From Bacillus niameyensis (GTDB taxonomy: Bacteria > Bacillota > Bacilli > Bacillales > Bacillaceae_C), in assembly GCF_001375535.1 (NCBI RefSeq), contig NZ_LN831197.1:62001-126000 (forward strand): a DNA stretch of 64,000 bases, given 5' to 3'. Shown in pieces: positions 18,692 to 27,591 of this stretch. A program made the position numbers and the translations under genes. A model generated the notes under the pieces. That model searched no databases. It saw only the letters and a program-made list of their open reading frames with translations, and was not told the origin of the DNA. How positions within the stretch are numbered: the stretch's first letter is position 1; the number at the start of each line of letters is the position of its first letter.

Positions 18692-18738
18692 AAAGAAAGA
18701 ACCGTCAACTTCCTTATTGTATGACGGTTCTTTCTTTG
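18692..18738. terminator. Terminator after the Nudix gene
   Basis: A perfect 16-bp stem (AAAGAAAGAACCGTCA and its complement) with a 14-base loop. It has T-rich and A-rich arms and could act on both strands. Confidence 0.85.
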
Positions 18739-18812
18739 CCCTTTCATTGTTCTCCTTGAAAAAGATTGTTAAAATATATATATATAAATTTAAAGTAGAC
18801 AGGAGTATCAGT

Positions 18813-19925
18813 TTGCCGAAATTAAGAAATGTGATTCTTTTATTGCTCATTGCATTAGGGTTTTGGCACTTTTACGGTGAGACATTAAAAACGACAGGTT
18901 TCCAAGGAGTTTTTGATGAAATTCAATCCGATATTAATTTGATAAAAGCAAATCCCCTTTTTAAAAATACTGTGGATTTCGTAAAAACAGAAATCGAACA
19001 GTTATTAGATAAAAATGAACCGAAATCGAATCAGCCAATTGTGGAAAAACCTCAGCTTGATATTCCAACAGATCAAACGTTTTCTGTGCATAACATCGAA
19101 ATAGGTGATGCACGTTCTTACGTTGAAAAAATAGTAGGACAACCAAAGCGTTCTTCCATGAATGAATATGGGGTAGACTGGGTCGCTTATCATGAAAGCT
19201 ATCATAATTTTTTCATGGTTGCTTATGATAAACAAGACCTTGTCGTCGGTTTGTACACGAATCAAGATTTATTATCTTCAAGTGTAGGAATAGAGCTTGG
19301 AACAACGCGAGAATCAGTCTTGGCAATGAACTATGATCCACTCGAATATATTCGAAAAGGGTGGGTATCTTATCAAATTAATTCTGAGGAAGAGTATGAT
19401 TTTTTTCAAATTGACGATAATTATGTAACGATTTTTTATGATATTGAAGAAGGTAATTCGGTGACAGCCATCCTCATTGTTAATGATAATCTCGAAAAAA
19501 TGAAAGAGGAAATTTACGGAAAGCCAAGCAAAGAGTTAAAAGAAGGTTTTGAATATCAACTGTTTGATTTAACTAATGCTGCGAGAGTGAAGAACGATCT
19601 TCCAGCACTTACATTTGATGAGGCAGTTAAAGAAACAGCACGCAGTCATAGTACTGACATGGCTGAAAACTATTATTTCAATCATACGAATTTAGAGGGG
19701 AAATCACCTTTTGATCGTATGGCAGAAGATGATATCGTGTACAGCATGGCTGGTGAGAATATTGCCATGGGTCAATTCAGCAGCATTTTTGCCCATGAAG
19801 GCTTAATGAATTCTCCAGGTCATCGAAAAAATATATTACTCCCAGAATATGAAGCGCTTGGTGTTGGTGTTGATTTTAACAAAGAGTCGCAACCTTACTA
19901 TACTGAAAATTTCCTGAGTCAATAA
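18813..19925 (+). CDS. CAP/SCP-domain exported protein (YlbC-like)
   Basis: A 370-aa protein from TTG 18813 with AGGAG upstream; the frame open back to 18717 runs through the terminator and is not coding. An N-terminal membrane anchor (VILLLLIALGFWHFY) is followed by a CAP-associated region with repeated EIGDARSYVEKIVGQPKR and ELGTTRESVLAM segments (two half-repeats), then a C-terminal CAP/SCP domain (LTNAARVKNDLPALTFDE; HSTDMAENYYFNHTN; AGENIAMG; SPGHRKNILLPEYEALGVG). The architecture is that of B. subtilis YlbC. It is extracellular or membrane-anchored; its function is unknown. Confidence 0.87.
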   Translation: MPKLRNVILLLLIALGFWHFYGETLKTTGFQGVFDEIQSDINLIKANPLFKNTVDFVKTEIEQLLDKNEPKSNQPIVEKPQLDIPTDQTFSVHNIEIGDARSYVEKIVGQPKRSSMNEYGVDWVAYHESYHNFFMVAYDKQDLVVGLYTNQDLLSSSVGIELGTTRESVLAMNYDPLEYIRKGWVSYQINSEEEYDFFQIDDNYVTIFYDIEEGNSVTAILIVNDNLEKMKEEIYGKPSKELKEGFEYQLFDLTNAARVKNDLPALTFDEAVKETARSHSTDMAENYYFNHTNLEGKSPFDRMAEDDIVYSMAGENIAMGQFSSIFAHEGLMNSPGHRKNILLPEYEALGVGVDFNKESQPYYTENFLSQ

Positions 19926-19969
19926 TAAAATTTGATCAAAAAACAACCTCTGTATTGCACAGATTGATG

Positions 19970-20134
19970 TGACCCCTAAAAGTTAGAGTTTTATATTATG
20001 CAGCTAACTGGCTGGTGTAAAGACGGTATTGAACCGGGCTCATGCCAGCCAATTTCTGTTTTATCCGTTTGTTGTTGTAGTACTCGATATAAGCTTCAAT
20101 AGTCCGTTTGAGCTCCTCATATGTGCGTGGTGAT
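19970..20134 (-). mobile_element. Remnant of an IS3-family element (3' end of transposase orfB)
   Basis: On the - strand the bases decode as YEELKRTIEAYIEYYNNKRI and KQKLAGMSPVQYRLYTSQLA before a stop, the C-terminus of an IS3/IS150-group DDE transposase. The terminal TGACCCCTAAAAGTT at 19970 is the IS end. The rest of the element is missing beyond about 20134. It sits immediately upstream of the Bce-like module. Confidence 0.85.
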
Positions 20135-20146
20135 TAGCCATTTTAC

Positions 20147-20192
20147 CTTACATCATCTGTAAGTATTTTTAGCCTTTTATACTAGTTATAAT
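20147..20192 (+). promoter_or_regulatory. Probable BceR-type operator and promoter of the bce-like operon
   Basis: An inverted repeat CTTACA-TCATC-TGTAAG (20147-20163) lies just upstream of the -35 position of a TATAAT box (20187-20192). Bce-type response regulators bind TNACA-TGTAA inverted repeats placed this way; the usual spacer as I recall is 4 nt, here 5. The assignment rests on similarity and position. Confidence 0.6.
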
Positions 20193-20243
20193 ATGTATAA
20201 CTCAATTTGACCGAAATTGAAAAAAATGAAAGGAGAGTTATAC

Positions 20244-21023
20244 ATGGTTGGTCAAGAGAAATTACTAGAGGTTCAAGACTTACAAAAAAACTACGGCAAG
20301 AATAATAATCTAACGAAAGCAATACAAGGGATTAGTTTCGAAGTTCTTTCAGGGGAATTCTTAGGTATAATGGGTCCAAGTGGCTCAGGTAAAACGACAT
20401 TATTAAACTGTATTGCTACAATTATACAACCAACATCAGGACGTGTACTGTTAAATGGGAAAAACATTAGCGCTTTTGGTAGTAAGGATTTAGCGGAATA
20501 CCGGGGGCGACGGATTGGTTATTTATTTCAAGACTTTGCATTATTAGATAATTTAACGGGACAAGAAAATATTCTATTACCTCTTTCTATTCATGGGATG
20601 GATTTTGCAAAAGCACGTGCTAAATTGGATGAATTAGCCCATTTTTTTGAAATTGAAGATATTCTTAATAAATTTCCATCACAAATGTCTGGGGGACAAA
20701 AGCAACGGGTAGCAGCTGCCCGTAGTTTGATTTCTGAGCCAGATATTGTTCTAGCAGATGAACCGACAGGAGCCTTAGACACACGTTCTGCAAGAAACTT
20801 AATGAACAAATTGAAACGTATGAATCGGGAAAGTGGAAGAACGATTTTAATGGTTAGCCATGATCCCAATGCTACAAGTTTTTGTTCAAGAATCCTTTTT
20901 ATCCAAGATGGTGTTATTTTTCATGAACTGCGCCGCAAACATGATGAATCACGCGAACAATTTTATGATAGAATCCTGCAATTAATGGCCCAGCTTGGGG
21001 GAGGAAGTGCTAATGTTCTCTAA
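20244..21023 (+). CDS. BceA-like ABC transporter ATPase (peptide-antibiotic detoxification)
   Basis: A 259-aa ATPase of the MacB/BceA group. The start ATG 20244 has AAAGGAGAG upstream. Walker A GPSGSGKT, signature MSGGQKQR and Walker B IVLADEPTGALD are intact. Its last 11 bases overlap the start of the BceB-like permease, and a BceR/BceS-like two-component pair follows; this arrangement defines a Bce module, in which the transporter both removes peptide antibiotics such as bacitracin and acts as sensor for the kinase. The paralogue (bce, psd, yxd type) cannot be fixed here. Confidence 0.92.
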   Translation: MVGQEKLLEVQDLQKNYGKNNNLTKAIQGISFEVLSGEFLGIMGPSGSGKTTLLNCIATIIQPTSGRVLLNGKNISAFGSKDLAEYRGRRIGYLFQDFALLDNLTGQENILLPLSIHGMDFAKARAKLDELAHFFEIEDILNKFPSQMSGGQKQRVAAARSLISEPDIVLADEPTGALDTRSARNLMNKLKRMNRESGRTILMVSHDPNATSFCSRILFIQDGVIFHELRRKHDESREQFYDRILQLMAQLGGGSANVL

Positions 21024-23166
21024 GCTGATTTACCGCAACGCAAGGCGAAGTCGTAAGGAAAATGTCATCTATTTTGCAACACTTGTAACGGCGATTGCAT
21101 CTTTTTATATTATTCTTTCACTAGGCAGACAAGATGTAATTATATTTTTGAAGGAATTTGAAAGTGATGCAATCGATAGTCTCTTAGCTCAAATGCCCAT
21201 TGTATATGGTTTTGCGTTATTGTTATTGTTTTTCTTAATTTTATTTGCAAATCGTTACCAATTAACTCGAAGAAGCAAAGAGTTTGGGCTCTATCTCTTG
21301 TTAGGAATGCGCAAGGAACGCCTCATTCTACAGCTTTTAGCAGAGGGACTCATTTCCTCTGTTTTGGCACTCATCGGAGGTATTTTAATTGGTGCATTTT
21401 TAGCAGAAATCATTAGTCTGACGGTTTCTAGATTAGTTGGTCAAGGAATTATCGGTCACCAGATGAGTTTTTCAATAGGAGCGGTTATTTTTACTACCAT
21501 TGGCTTTTTATGTATTCAGTTTATAGCACTAGCTATTCTTGGCAGAACGTTATTTAATCAAGAGGTACATCCATTACTTTACGAGCAAATGGATAAGAAA
21601 CTAGATATGGGTGATTTCAAAGGGAATATATTCCATATATTAATAGGCTCTCTCTTATTAGCAGTTGCTTATTGGATAGTTTTATATCGTTTTATGGATT
21701 TTGCAGGAATGCTTCTGTTTGTGGCGCTGGCTCTCGGATGTTTAGGAACAATCCTATTTATGAGGGGATTTGGAAAATTACTAGGTTTATTGGTAAGCTT
21801 GTTTAAAGATCGATCAACTAAAGGGCTGCACACTTTTACATTAAGGCAGTTTCAAGAAAACATAGCGAATCGATCTACATCAGTGGCAGTAACATCGATT
21901 CTGATGACGTTGGCCATTATACTAATAGCAAGTGGAGCATCTACCTTTTTAAGTTCAGATAGAGTGTTTCATAGGTCTTCCTCAGTGTACGATTTCACTG
22001 TTGTCGGAGATCGTCAAAAGATTGAGCAATTTCTATCTTCAGAAAAAATGACACCCTATGTAAGTGACCTAAACCTATTAGAAATGGGGAAAATGCAATA
22101 TCAGGACGTGAGCCAGTTTTTGTCATTAGTTGAATGGTCTGAGCTAAGAGAGCAAATTATGATGGCTCTACCAGATCAGGTAAAAGAACAAATTTTATCT
22201 GGAGAGATGCAGGGGTACAATATTAGTGCGGAAAATCCTGAAGCGCTGAATTTATTTGGAGTGTTAGAGATTGATGCAACATCTCCATATCTTATTCCGG
22301 AATCATCGTATAATGGACTTTTAGAAGCGATTGGAGAAAAACCACTGAATCTTCAATCAAATGAAATTGCTTTATACTTTAATCCAGATTTTGTGCCTAT
22401 GACTGATCTAGGAAGTCTGCCTGTCCTTGATCATATTCTTAATAAGGCTGCAAAAGAAGGTAAAAGTTTGATGAGTATTAACGATCAGGCAGTATTTATT
22501 CGCCCGTCTATTCCAATGAGGGGGTTAGTAGCTGATCGTTCCATACGAATTCATTCAGCTTTTATTGTTCCTGATCATATGTTTAAACCATTAATTAATA
22601 CGGAAACGTACATGTCTTATTGGAATTTTCGTATCCCGCAAAAATTGCAAGAGCAACAAGGTTTAATGAAACCAATGATGAAAGCTAGAGAAATATTAAA
22701 ATCCTCTGGCTTTGGGTTTGAAAGTTATTTAGAAAACTTTGGACGCAAACTTTTCTATCTTGTTGCTGGAAGTTATACGGAACTATATATGGGATTCTTA
22801 TTCTTAATTTTGGCCTGTACGGTATTAGCCTTACAATTTTTAACACAGATGAAGCAAACTGGCGCGCGCTATTTAACACTCTCCAAGTTAGGAGCAAAAC
22901 GAGATCAAATGAAAAAATCCATGCAAAGGCAAGTATGGTTGACCTTTCTTTTACCTATGTCTCTTGCATGTGTCAGTGGTGCTGTTGGGATAATGGCTAT
23001 GATTTCTTTTCAAATTATTTATATTGATAGCACAGCCTTACTTTCTCCAATTGCAGTGGCCTTTGCTTTTCTAGTAATTGTTACTGTACTTATTTATGGA
23101 ATTGCCGTTGCCCGTTCAGCTGATCAGGAGATAGATAAATTGCGATGGAAACCAAATATAGATTAG
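21013..23166 (+). CDS. BceB-like permease with large extracellular domain
   Basis: A 717-aa membrane protein beginning MFSKLIYRNARRSRKENVIY, the FtsX-type N-terminus of BceB proteins. There are about ten membrane segments, with a large extracytoplasmic region (about residues 320-590) between segments 7 and 8 that is the known peptide-antibiotic-binding and signalling domain. ATG 21013 with GGGGGAGGAAG upstream overlaps BceA. Together with BceA it forms the detoxification transporter, and the family signals to the BceS-type kinase within the membrane. Confidence 0.92.
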   Translation: MFSKLIYRNARRSRKENVIYFATLVTAIASFYIILSLGRQDVIIFLKEFESDAIDSLLAQMPIVYGFALLLLFFLILFANRYQLTRRSKEFGLYLLLGMRKERLILQLLAEGLISSVLALIGGILIGAFLAEIISLTVSRLVGQGIIGHQMSFSIGAVIFTTIGFLCIQFIALAILGRTLFNQEVHPLLYEQMDKKLDMGDFKGNIFHILIGSLLLAVAYWIVLYRFMDFAGMLLFVALALGCLGTILFMRGFGKLLGLLVSLFKDRSTKGLHTFTLRQFQENIANRSTSVAVTSILMTLAIILIASGASTFLSSDRVFHRSSSVYDFTVVGDRQKIEQFLSSEKMTPYVSDLNLLEMGKMQYQDVSQFLSLVEWSELREQIMMALPDQVKEQILSGEMQGYNISAENPEALNLFGVLEIDATSPYLIPESSYNGLLEAIGEKPLNLQSNEIALYFNPDFVPMTDLGSLPVLDHILNKAAKEGKSLMSINDQAVFIRPSIPMRGLVADRSIRIHSAFIVPDHMFKPLINTETYMSYWNFRIPQKLQEQQGLMKPMMKAREILKSSGFGFESYLENFGRKLFYLVAGSYTELYMGFLFLILACTVLALQFLTQMKQTGARYLTLSKLGAKRDQMKKSMQRQVWLTFLLPMSLACVSGAVGIMAMISFQIIYIDSTALLSPIAVAFAFLVIVTVLIYGIAVARSADQEIDKLRWKPNID

Positions 23167-23204
23167 GAAGGTCATTATATTTTACAGCAAAAGGGGGGGC
23201 TGAA

Positions 23205-23882
23205 GTGGCGAGGATTATTATTGTAGAAGATGATTTATGGATGAGAGAAGAGTTAATAGATATATTGCAAAAAGCTGGCTATGAAGCCGTAGCTATTACG
23301 GATTTTCATGATATAGATACACAGATAGTCACTTTGGCCCCAGACTTAGTCTTATTAGACATCAATTTACCAGAGCAATCTGGATTTGAAATATGTAAAA
23401 GTTTAAAAACAAAAGGAATTGGCCCAATATTAATTCTGACGTCTAGAGATAAGTTACAAGATGAATTACATGGTTTGCATTTAGGTGCGGATGACTATCT
23501 TACAAAACCATGTAATGGTGATCGATTATTAGCCCGCATTCAGAACTTGCTAAGAAGATTTGAAGGCCAACCAGAATTAATAGATGGTGGCTGTTTTTTA
23601 CTAGATTCCAATACCTTTACTTTATATAAAGGATCGCAATCAATAGTATTATCAGCGAATGAAGGGAAAATTATATTAACCTTAGTAGAGAATAGGCCTA
23701 ATATTGTCTCTAAGTCGCAATTAAGTGAACGATTATGGGGGACAGGTGAATATATTGACGAAAATGCTCTGCAAGTAAATCTCACTCGCTTACGAAAGAC
23801 ATTGCGTCACTTAAACTTGGAAAATCAGATTGAAACAATAAGGGGAAAGGGTTATCGACTTAGGGGGCAAGTGAAAAGATGA
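23205..23882 (+). CDS. BceR-like response regulator (OmpR family)
   Basis: A 225-aa two-component regulator, starting at GTG 23205 (AAGGGGGGG upstream). The receiver domain has IIIVEDDLWMRE, the phospho-acceptor in DLVLLDINLP and the conserved Lys in YLTKPCNGD. The C-terminal winged-helix DNA-binding domain runs from about residue 130 (LSERLWGTGEYIDENALQVN). It overlaps the kinase by 4 bases. The likely target is the inverted repeat at 20147-20163 ahead of its own operon. Confidence 0.92.
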   Translation: MARIIIVEDDLWMREELIDILQKAGYEAVAITDFHDIDTQIVTLAPDLVLLDINLPEQSGFEICKSLKTKGIGPILILTSRDKLQDELHGLHLGADDYLTKPCNGDRLLARIQNLLRRFEGQPELIDGGCFLLDSNTFTLYKGSQSIVLSANEGKIILTLVENRPNIVSKSQLSERLWGTGEYIDENALQVNLTRLRKTLRHLNLENQIETIRGKGYRLRGQVKR

Positions 23883-24916
23883 AATGGATCAAGCAAATTT
23901 ATGATTGTTTGCATGCTTATAAACTCTGGTTTCTTGTTTTAACGATGACAAATTTCCTGTTTATCTTTCTTGCTTGGTTAGCTTACCCGGAAACTTTTAA
24001 AGTGTTAGTAGGACTGATGATTATTTTTACTTTAGGTATAATTGTGCTATCTTTATTCATGATTATTAGAAAACAAAAATTAATAGAATCAGCCTTTCAA
24101 GACTTTTTGTTTGAAGCGAATGAGGCGAACGAAGAAAAATTATGCAGTGTTTCCCCTAAGACACATTCGACACATATTCGCAGAATGGGGAGAATCATTA
24201 GATCCTATCAGTCGAAACTGAACGAGCAAGCAATTGAGTTAGCAGATTATGAAAACTATATAGAAGGTTGGGTCCATGAAATTAAAAAGCCTTTATCATT
24301 GATGACATTAGTATTAGATAATCGCAGTGATGAAATGTCTCCTCTTGTAAAACAGCGGATGCACCATATTAAAGATCAAATGCACGGGGATGTAGAGCGA
24401 ATTTTATACTTCGCCAGACTTGGGGCTGCTCATAAAGATTATATTTTCGAGTCTATAAGCTTGCTAACCTTTTGTAAACAGACTATTGAAGACTATGAAA
24501 CACTACTAGAAGAAGCCGGATTTCATGTACAGATCAGCGGGGAAGAAAAGGAAATTGTTTCTGACCGCAAAGGATTAGCTTTCATTTTAGCACAAATTAT
24601 AGCAAATAGTACGAAACATATTGCCCATAAACAGGAACGCCCCCTTTTGAAATTTGAAACGGTTTATGACACTGTAAATGATCAAACCATTTTACATATT
24701 AGTGATAATGGACCTGGGGTATATAAAGAGGATTTACCATTTATTTTTAATAAGGGCTTTACGGGTAGGAGAGGCACTTATACTAGAGAAGCGACAGGTA
24801 TGGGCCTTTTCTTAGTGAGCAAGATGGCTTCTGATTTAGCGATTAAGTTGAATGCAAAGTCAGAGCCTGGTTCGGGGTTAAGCATAGAGCTAATATTTCC
24901 AAATGTGAAACAATAA
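23879..24916 (+). CDS. BceS-like intramembrane-sensing histidine kinase
   Basis: A 345-aa kinase with two N-terminal membrane helices joined by a very short loop (about residues 15-62), the hallmark of intramembrane-sensing kinases that have no external sensor domain and rely on the BceAB transporter. The H-box is GWVHEIKKPLSLM; the ATPase domain has IIANSTKHI (N box), ISDNGPGV (G1), GRRGTYTREATGMGLFL (G2). It is the last gene of the four-gene module and is followed by a terminator. Confidence 0.92.
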   Translation: MKWIKQIYDCLHAYKLWFLVLTMTNFLFIFLAWLAYPETFKVLVGLMIIFTLGIIVLSLFMIIRKQKLIESAFQDFLFEANEANEEKLCSVSPKTHSTHIRRMGRIIRSYQSKLNEQAIELADYENYIEGWVHEIKKPLSLMTLVLDNRSDEMSPLVKQRMHHIKDQMHGDVERILYFARLGAAHKDYIFESISLLTFCKQTIEDYETLLEEAGFHVQISGEEKEIVSDRKGLAFILAQIIANSTKHIAHKQERPLLKFETVYDTVNDQTILHISDNGPGVYKEDLPFIFNKGFTGRRGTYTREATGMGLFLVSKMASDLAIKLNAKSEPGSGLSIELIFPNVKQ

Positions 24917-24920
24917 GCGG

Positions 24921-24956
24921 AATCCGTTTTGATCCTTTTTTTCAAGACGGATTTTT
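24921..24956 (+). terminator. Terminator of the bce-like operon
   Basis: AATCCGTTTTGA pairs with TCAAGACGGATT, followed by TTTT, five bases after the kinase stop. Confidence 0.85.
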
Positions 24957-25048
24957 ATTGTTTTAAAACTACAAAAGAAGGGATTTTCCACTAAGTAAAG
25001 AATACTATGAAAAAGGTCTAATACAGTAGAGATTTGGAGGCTAAAACG

Positions 25049-25531
25049 ATGAAAATGCCAACACATATAGTAGCTGCTGGTGGGATTGTGGTAGATGATC
25101 AAGGGAATATCCTATTAGTTAAGACGATCCATGGCGGTTGGGTGTATCCTGGTGGGCAAGTTGAAGTTGGAGAAAATGTAATTGATGCAGTATGCAGAGA
25201 GATAAAAGAAGAAAGCGGAATTGATGTCGCTGTTACTCAATTGATTGGCGTTTTTTCTAATACGGGCACTCATAAATGGTATGACGGTGTGACAGATGTA
25301 CCGACCAAAGTCATGTTTGATTTCATTTGCAAGCCTGTAGGTGGCACATTAACGACATCGGATGAAACGACTGATAGCCGTTGGGTTGCTAAGGAAAAGG
25401 TGCTTGATTTAATTACTGCGCCAGCTATTCGCGCTCGTTATCAAGCCTACTTGGATTTTCAGGGGGGAATTTCTTATATGGAGTATGTCACGAAGCCAGA
25501 ATTTGAATTGAAGCTGGAGAGGAAAGTATAA
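25049..25531 (+). CDS. Nudix hydrolase
   Basis: A 160-aa Nudix protein from ATG 25049 (GGAGG 9 nt upstream). The Nudix box is GGQVEVGENVIDAVCREIKEESGI. A conserved VYPGG strand precedes it. It is followed at 30 nt by an S66 peptidase gene and then an APH(3')-like kinase, so the three could share a transcript. The substrate is unknown. It is paralogous to the Nudix protein at 18174, which has the same C-terminal YxxWK/YMEYVTKPEFEL-type tail. Confidence 0.85.
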   Translation: MKMPTHIVAAGGIVVDDQGNILLVKTIHGGWVYPGGQVEVGENVIDAVCREIKEESGIDVAVTQLIGVFSNTGTHKWYDGVTDVPTKVMFDFICKPVGGTLTTSDETTDSRWVAKEKVLDLITAPAIRARYQAYLDFQGGISYMEYVTKPEFELKLERKV

Positions 25532-25561
25532 AAAAGCTTTTGAATTGCTTGGAGGAGAACG

Positions 25562-26578
25562 ATGATCCATTATCCATATTTAAGAAAAGACGCTACAATC
25601 GGAGTAACGGCCCCATCTTCTGGAGTAAAAGGGGAAAGACAATCATTTCTTTATTTTGCATGTAATAGTTTAAAGGCGAGTGGGTTCAATATTGCTGTAG
25701 GTGATACTGTTTGGACTCAACATAAGGCAAAATCAGCTCCTGCGCAAATAAGGGCAATGGAGTTCAATGAAATGATACGAAATAACAGTATCGACATTAT
25801 TATCCCTCCATGGGGCGGGGAGTTATTAATAGAGATACTGGAATTCATTGATTTTGAAAATATCCCTAATAAGTGGATTCTAGGGTATTCTGATGTAAGT
25901 GTATTATTACTGGCAATCACGTTGAAAACGGGAATGGGAACAGCTCATGGGACTAATTTGACAAGTCTTCGAGGGGAGCACTCGGATGAAACAACAGCTA
26001 TGTGGCAATCGGTATTATCAACTAAAGTGGGACATTCAGTCACTCAGTTTTCCTCTAAAAAGTTTCAAAAAGAGTGGGGGAATGATAAACCATCCACATC
26101 AGCATTTCATTTAACAGAACCGACCTCCTGGAAAACGATGTCAGAAGAAAGTGAGAAAATCGAAGGTCGTTTACTTGGTGGTTGTATCGATGTCATTAGA
26201 CATTTAATAGGAACGCCCTATGGCGATGTAGAGAATTTTAGAAAAAACTTTATAAAGGATGAACCAATACTTTGGTATTTAGAAAACTGTGAACTAACGA
26301 CAACTGATTTGCGAAGATCATTAATTCAAATGAAGCTAGCGGGATGGTTTCGCAATAGCTCTGGAATTATGTTTGGAAGAAGTTCAGCAAACCATCCTAT
26401 CGATCATTATACCGCTGAGGATGTGTATAAGGAGTTAGCAGAAGAACTCAATATTCCTATCATATATGATATTGATTGTGGCCACGTTCCTCCGCAAATC
26501 ACCTTTATTAATGGGGCGTTTGCTGAAGTAGAGGTAAATGATGGGAGCGGAAAAGTGATTCAACATTTTCGTCCATAA
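25562..26578 (+). CDS. S66-family serine peptidase, MccF-like (microcin C self-immunity / LD-carboxypeptidase)
   Basis: A 338-aa S66 peptidase. The nucleophile elbow is LGYSDVSVL with Ser110, and the remaining triad is probably the Glu in WYLENCELTT and the His in DCGHVPPQ, as in MccF and LdcA. The N-terminus IGVTAPSSG is typical for the family. MccF-type members cleave the amide of processed microcin C and related aminoacyl-nucleotides; LdcA types trim muropeptides. Length and the LENCE motif favour the MccF branch. It lies beside an APH(3')-like gene and the bce-like module, which supports a defensive role. Confidence 0.85.
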   Translation: MIHYPYLRKDATIGVTAPSSGVKGERQSFLYFACNSLKASGFNIAVGDTVWTQHKAKSAPAQIRAMEFNEMIRNNSIDIIIPPWGGELLIEILEFIDFENIPNKWILGYSDVSVLLLAITLKTGMGTAHGTNLTSLRGEHSDETTAMWQSVLSTKVGHSVTQFSSKKFQKEWGNDKPSTSAFHLTEPTSWKTMSEESEKIEGRLLGGCIDVIRHLIGTPYGDVENFRKNFIKDEPILWYLENCELTTTDLRRSLIQMKLAGWFRNSSGIMFGRSSANHPIDHYTAEDVYKELAEELNIPIIYDIDCGHVPPQITFINGAFAEVEVNDGSGKVIQHFRP

Positions 26579-26611
26579 AAAATTTACGATTAACAAGGCA
26601 GGCGATGAAAT

Positions 26612-27382
26612 ATGCAGCACGTACCGCTAAAATTAGCCACTATGATTAATGGTTATGAGTGGAAGCAAATTACAATTGGAATGTCTGATGCTAGTACATA
26701 TTTGTTAGCAGGAGGAGAAAATCTATATCTGAAAATTCAACCATTTTCTAAGGAAAGTCCCTTATATGATGAGAAGATAAAATTAGAATGGTTACAAGGA
26801 AGACTAGATGTACCAGAAGTGTTGTATTATGGGCGTGGTGAGTATAAAGAGTTTTTATTGATGACGGAAATCAAAGGGATTAACGCTTCAGATGAGACAC
26901 ATAAGAAAAATGTTGAACACTTAATGAAATTATTAGCCCAGGGTTTAAGGGAGATTCATAGTGTAAGCATCGATAATTGTCCATTTCAACAAACACTGTA
27001 TGTTAAAATATTAGAAGCTGGATTACGGGTTGAACAACAGCTTGTCGATGAGGATGACTTCGATGACATAAGGGCAGGGCAAAAAGCAGAGGAACTTTAT
27101 CAAGAACTTCTTAAGAAACGCCCTGTCGAAGAAGATTTAGTTTTTACCCATGGAGATTATTGTCTCCCCAATATTATCATCAACGGAAATTCGATTGGTG
27201 GGTTTATCGACATGGGAAGGGCAGGAATAGCAGATCGATATCAGGACATTGCTTTAGCCGTTAGAAGTATAACTTATAATTTTGGAGAAACATTTGTACC
27301 AATATTTTTAGAAGAATATGGTCTATCGGAACCGGATTATTCGAAAATATATTACTATCAATTACTCGATGAGTTTTTTTAA
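26612..27382 (+). CDS. APH(3')-like aminoglycoside O-phosphotransferase
   Basis: The 256-aa protein follows APH(3') enzymes along its whole length. It has the ATP-lobe segment NLYLKIQP, the catalytic loop THGDYCLPN (Asp182, Asn187), the metal site FIDMGRAGIADRYQDIA (Asp200) and the terminal YYQLLDEFF helix. The 18-residue spacing between the two aspartates equals that of APH(3')-IIIa (Asp190 and Asp208), and the end of the protein corresponds to its C-terminus, which closes the active site. This makes kanamycin/neomycin 3'-phosphorylation a reasonable prediction, though unproven. It is in an apparent cluster with the MccF-like and Nudix genes. Confidence 0.85.
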   Translation: MQHVPLKLATMINGYEWKQITIGMSDASTYLLAGGENLYLKIQPFSKESPLYDEKIKLEWLQGRLDVPEVLYYGRGEYKEFLLMTEIKGINASDETHKKNVEHLMKLLAQGLREIHSVSIDNCPFQQTLYVKILEAGLRVEQQLVDEDDFDDIRAGQKAEELYQELLKKRPVEEDLVFTHGDYCLPNIIINGNSIGGFIDMGRAGIADRYQDIALAVRSITYNFGETFVPIFLEEYGLSEPDYSKIYYYQLLDEFF

Positions 27383-27413
27383 TTCTATAATTAAGAAAAT
27401 TCCTTGCCCGAAG

Positions 27414-27439
27414 GACCGAGTAGAGCACTTGGTCTTTTT
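27414..27439 (+). terminator. Terminator after the APH(3')-like gene
   Basis: GACCGAGT pairs with ACTTGGTC around an AGAGC loop, followed by TTTTT. Confidence 0.8.
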
Positions 27440-27591
27440 CTTATATTAAGCGGGATTATAAATAAAATGAAAAGCTTCAGACATAATTATGCTAAAATAT
27501 AACTAAAACTACTAAAAACATGAAACTTATCTCTACATAATACGTATTCCATTGTAAAATAGAAAGAGGATACGAAAAAGGACGTGGGACA

